In this document: piece by piece, positions 5,001 to 7,055 of the stretch | How positions within the stretch are numbered: the first letter of the stretch is position 1 | Layout of the letters: each line of letters opens with the position of its first letter | Assembly: GCA_027069385.1 (NCBI GenBank) | Contig: JALXER010000114.1 | Location: forward strand, 1 to 7,055 | Direction: 5' to 3' | Source: Paracoccaceae bacterium | Lineage (GTDB): Bacteria > Pseudomonadota > Alphaproteobacteria > Rhodobacterales > Rhodobacteraceae | DNA length: 7,055 nt | Position numbers and translations under genes: made by a program | Notes under the pieces: generated by a model | Database searches by the model: none | The model's input: only the letters and a program-made list of their open reading frames with translations | Told to the model about the DNA's origin: nothing

Positions 5001-6299
5001 ATGGCTGCCGATAAGAAACTCTATATCAAAACCTATGGCTGTCAGATGAATGTCTATGACAGCGAGCGCATGGCCGATGCGACCGGCTATCAGACGGTGG
5101 ACAGCCCCGAAGCGGCCGACATGATTTTGCTCAACACCTGCCATATTCGCGAAAAGGCTGCCGAAAAGGTCTATTCCGAGCTGGGCCGCCTCAAGCAGTT
5201 CAAACAGGCCAATCCCGACCTCAAGATCGGCGTGGCCGGGTGCGTGGCGCAGGCCGAGGGCGCTGAAATCATCAGCCGTCAGCCGGCGGTTGATCTGGTG
5301 GTCGGGCCGCAGGCCTATCATCGCCTGCCCGAAATGCTGGCACAGGTCAACGCGGGCGAGCGGGCCATCGACACCGATTTCCCCGAGGAAGACAAGTTCG
5401 ACCACCTGCCGCGTGGCCCCAAGGCCCGTCGTGCGCCCAGCGCCTTTCTGACCGTTCAGGAAGGCTGCGACAAGTTTTGTGCCTTTTGCGTGGTGCCCTA
5501 TACCCGCGGTGCCGAAGTGTCGCGCCCGCCTGCCCGCCTGTTGGCCGAGGCCCGCGATCTGGTGGAGCGTGGCGTGGTCGAAATCAACTTGCTGGGCCAG
5601 AACGTCAACGCCTATCTGGCCGATGACTGGACCCTTGCACGGCTGATCCGCGAACTGGCCAAAATTGACGGGTTGGCGCGTATTCGCTATACCACCTCGC
5701 ACCCGAACGACATGGGTGACGACCTGATCGCGGCGCATGGCGATGTGGAAAAGCTGATGCCCTATCTGCACTTGCCGGTGCAGTCGGGCAGTGACTCGGT
5801 GCTAAAGGCAATGAACCGTCGCCACACGGCCCGCGAATATCTTGAGCTATTGGAACGCATCCGCGCCGTGCGCCCCGATATCGCCCTGTCGGGTGACTTT
5901 ATCGTCGGCTTCCCCGGCGAACAGGAAGCGGATTTTCAGGCCACGCTGGACCTGTGCGAGCAGGTGCGCTATGCGGCGGCGTTCAGCTTTAAATACTCGG
6001 CGCGCCCGGGTACGCCGGCGGCGGATCGTGCCCATGTGGACGAGGGCGTCAAGACCGAGCGGCTGGCGCGGTTGCAGGAAATGCTGACCCGTCACCAGTA
6101 CGAGTTCCAGCAAAGCATGGTCGGCAAAACCATGCCGGTTCTGTTGGAAAAGCCGGGGCGTGATCCGGGGCAGATGGTCGGAAAATCGCCCTATCTGCAA
6201 GCGGTGTTCATGGATGCGGGGCCGGAAATGGCCGGCAGGATTGTGCAGGCAAGTATTACCCGTTCGGCCCGTAACTCGCTGGCCGGTGAAATCGTTTAA
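5001..6299 (+). CDS. miaB: tRNA-2-methylthio-N6-dimethylallyladenosine synthase MiaB
   Basis: MiaB is a cytoplasmic radical-SAM methylthiotransferase that converts i6A37 to ms2i6A37 in tRNAs reading codons that start with U. The 432 residues hold the full domain order. An N-terminal UPF0004 domain has C14 (KTYGCQMN), C47 (LLNTCHIRE) and C81 (AGCVAQ), which bind the auxiliary [4Fe-4S] cluster. The radical-SAM core has C156-x3-C160-x2-C163 in GCDKFCAFCVVPYTRG, plus LGQNVNAY, LHLPVQSGSD and GDFIVGFPGE. A C-terminal TRAM domain (about 370-432) contributes to tRNA binding. I chose ATG at 5001 because AGGT at 4991-4994 is well placed as ribosome-binding site and the protein then starts MAADKKLYIKTYGCQ, as family members do. 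A GTG at 4968 in the same frame would add 11 unconserved residues. The reductase gene follows 15 bases after the stop, so the two probably share a transcript. Confidence 0.97.
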   Translation: MAADKKLYIKTYGCQMNVYDSERMADATGYQTVDSPEAADMILLNTCHIREKAAEKVYSELGRLKQFKQANPDLKIGVAGCVAQAEGAEIISRQPAVDLVVGPQAYHRLPEMLAQVNAGERAIDTDFPEEDKFDHLPRGPKARRAPSAFLTVQEGCDKFCAFCVVPYTRGAEVSRPPARLLAEARDLVERGVVEINLLGQNVNAYLADDWTLARLIRELAKIDGLARIRYTTSHPNDMGDDLIAAHGDVEKLMPYLHLPVQSGSDSVLKAMNRRHTAREYLELLERIRAVRPDIALSGDFIVGFPGEQEADFQATLDLCEQVRYAAAFSFKYSARPGTPAADRAHVDEGVKTERLARLQEMLTRHQYEFQQSMVGKTMPVLLEKPGRDPGQMVGKSPYLQAVFMDAGPEMAGRIVQASITRSARNSLAGEIV

Positions 6300-6314
6300 C
6301 CAAGGGGGAATGCA

Positions 6315-7055
6315 ATGGCGGGCATGGTGGTAATCGGGGCCGGACAGGCCGGATTTTCGGTGGTCGAGGGCTTGCGCAAGGGCGGATATGACGGTGCAAT
6401 CACCCTGATTGGTAATGAGCCGCACCCGCCCTATCAGCGCCCGCCGCTGTCCAAGGCCTATCTGCTGGGCGAAATGGCGCGCGAACGGCTGTTTTTGCGC
6501 CCGCAATCCTTTTATACCGATCACAAGATCGACCTGATTACCGGCGACGCGGTGACCGGCATTGACCCGCGCGCCAAAACGCTTAGCCTGCAAAGCGGGG
6601 GCAGCTTGCCGTTTCAGCGGCTGGCGCTGACCCTTGGCGCAACGCCCAACCGCCTGCCCTCGGCCATTGGCGGGGATCTGGGCAATGTGTTTTGCGTGCG
6701 CTCGCTGGCCGATGTGGACGCCATGCAACCGGCCTTTGCCAAGGGGGCAAAAGCGCTGATCATCGGTGGGGGCTATATCGGGTTGGAGGCAGCAGCGGTG
6801 GCTGCCAAGCTGGGGGTTCAGGTAACACTGGTTGAAATGGCCGAGCGGATTTTGCAACGGGTGGCTGCGCCGCAAACCAGCGACTATTTTCGGGCGCTGC
6901 ATCGGGATCACGGGGTGGATATCCGCGACTCTACCGGTGTCGAGCGCCTGTTGGGCGACACAATCCTGCGTGGCGCGCGCCTGAGTGATGGTACGGAAAT
7001 CGAGGCGGATTTTGCCATTGTCGGGGTCGGGGTAACGCCCAATACCGCGCTTGCC
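6315..7055 (+). CDS. NAD(P)/FAD-dependent ferredoxin reductase (rhodocoxin/putidaredoxin reductase type), 3'-partial
   Basis: This is a pyridine-nucleotide-disulfide-type flavoprotein that would pass electrons from NADH to a [2Fe-2S] ferredoxin; 247 residues are visible of a family size of about 400. An FAD-binding GAGQAG (8-13) opens the protein, followed by PPYQRPPLSK (38-47), a feature of the BphA4/CamA/ThcD group. A second Rossmann motif, GGGYIG (151-156), ends at TLVE (E174), an acidic residue usual for NADH preference. GVGVTPNT (237-244) is the conserved strand near the second FAD contact. It lacks the CxxxxC redox-active disulfide of glutathione or lipoamide reductases near residues 40-46. 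The ATG at 6315 has a strong GGGGGAA Shine-Dalgarno. The partner ferredoxin is not in the window and could lie beyond the right edge. It is probably in an operon with miaB. Confidence 0.9.
   Translation, partial: MAGMVVIGAGQAGFSVVEGLRKGGYDGAITLIGNEPHPPYQRPPLSKAYLLGEMARERLFLRPQSFYTDHKIDLITGDAVTGIDPRAKTLSLQSGGSLPFQRLALTLGATPNRLPSAIGGDLGNVFCVRSLADVDAMQPAFAKGAKALIIGGGYIGLEAAAVAAKLGVQVTLVEMAERILQRVAAPQTSDYFRALHRDHGVDIRDSTGVERLLGDTILRGARLSDGTEIEADFAIVGVGVTPNTALA

Noticed and set aside
4989..5771. Minus-strand open frame (260 codons) opposite the first half of miaB
   Set aside because: No recognisable domain, and it is fully antisense to conserved MiaB sequence.
5847..6911. Long minus-strand open frame (354 codons) across the end of miaB and the reductase
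   Set aside because: It is antisense to two well-recognised genes and has a low-complexity His/Arg/Gln-rich product; it is a by-product of GC-rich codon use.
1..7055. CRISPR array, insertion sequence or phage/defence module
   Set aside because: There are no regularly spaced direct repeats and no transposase, integrase, nuclease or toxin-antitoxin coding sequence; all seven genes belong to well-known families.

Overview
The window looks like chromosomal DNA from an alphaproteobacterium, most likely of the Rhodobacter/Roseobacter group. The clues are the GC-rich coding style, a glycolate oxidase GlcE/GlcF pair of the type seen in that group, and a MucR/Ros-family regulator, a family centred on Alphaproteobacteria. 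The species assignment is inference. Both outer genes are cut by the window edges, so this may be a whole contig or an arbitrary slice.

Layout from left to right: (1) the 3' part of glcE (+), whose frame runs back through a GC-rich palindrome at the left edge; (2) a YbjG/BcrC-type undecaprenyl-diphosphatase of the PAP2 family (-), ending 3 bases from the glcE stop; (3) a 123-base divergent spacer, then glcF (+); (4) a FieF-type metal cation/proton antiporter (-), whose 3' end overlaps glcF by 10 bases; (5) a 261-base divergent control region, then a 135-residue MucR/Ros-like regulator (+) with a degenerate zinc finger; (6) a 429-base gene-free stretch packed with hairpins; (7) miaB (+); (8) 15 bases later, the 5' part of an FAD/NAD ferredoxin reductase (+).

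Functionally, GlcE and GlcF are subunits of glycolate dehydrogenase, which oxidises glycolate to glyoxylate. The GlcD subunit is not visible and would be expected to the left. The phosphatase recycles the undecaprenyl carrier of cell-wall synthesis and has no evident tie to glycolate. FieF exports Zn(II)/Fe(II). MiaB is a radical-SAM Fe-S enzyme that methylthiolates tRNA adenosine 37. The reductase just downstream could supply electrons to an Fe-S partner, but that link is inference.

I see no phage, transposase, CRISPR array, toxin-antitoxin pair, tRNA or rRNA. Most of the window is ordinary housekeeping DNA. The parts most worth a second look are the hairpin cluster before miaB, the palindrome inside the glcE frame, the split glcE/glcF arrangement, and the MucR-like protein that has lost expected zinc ligands.
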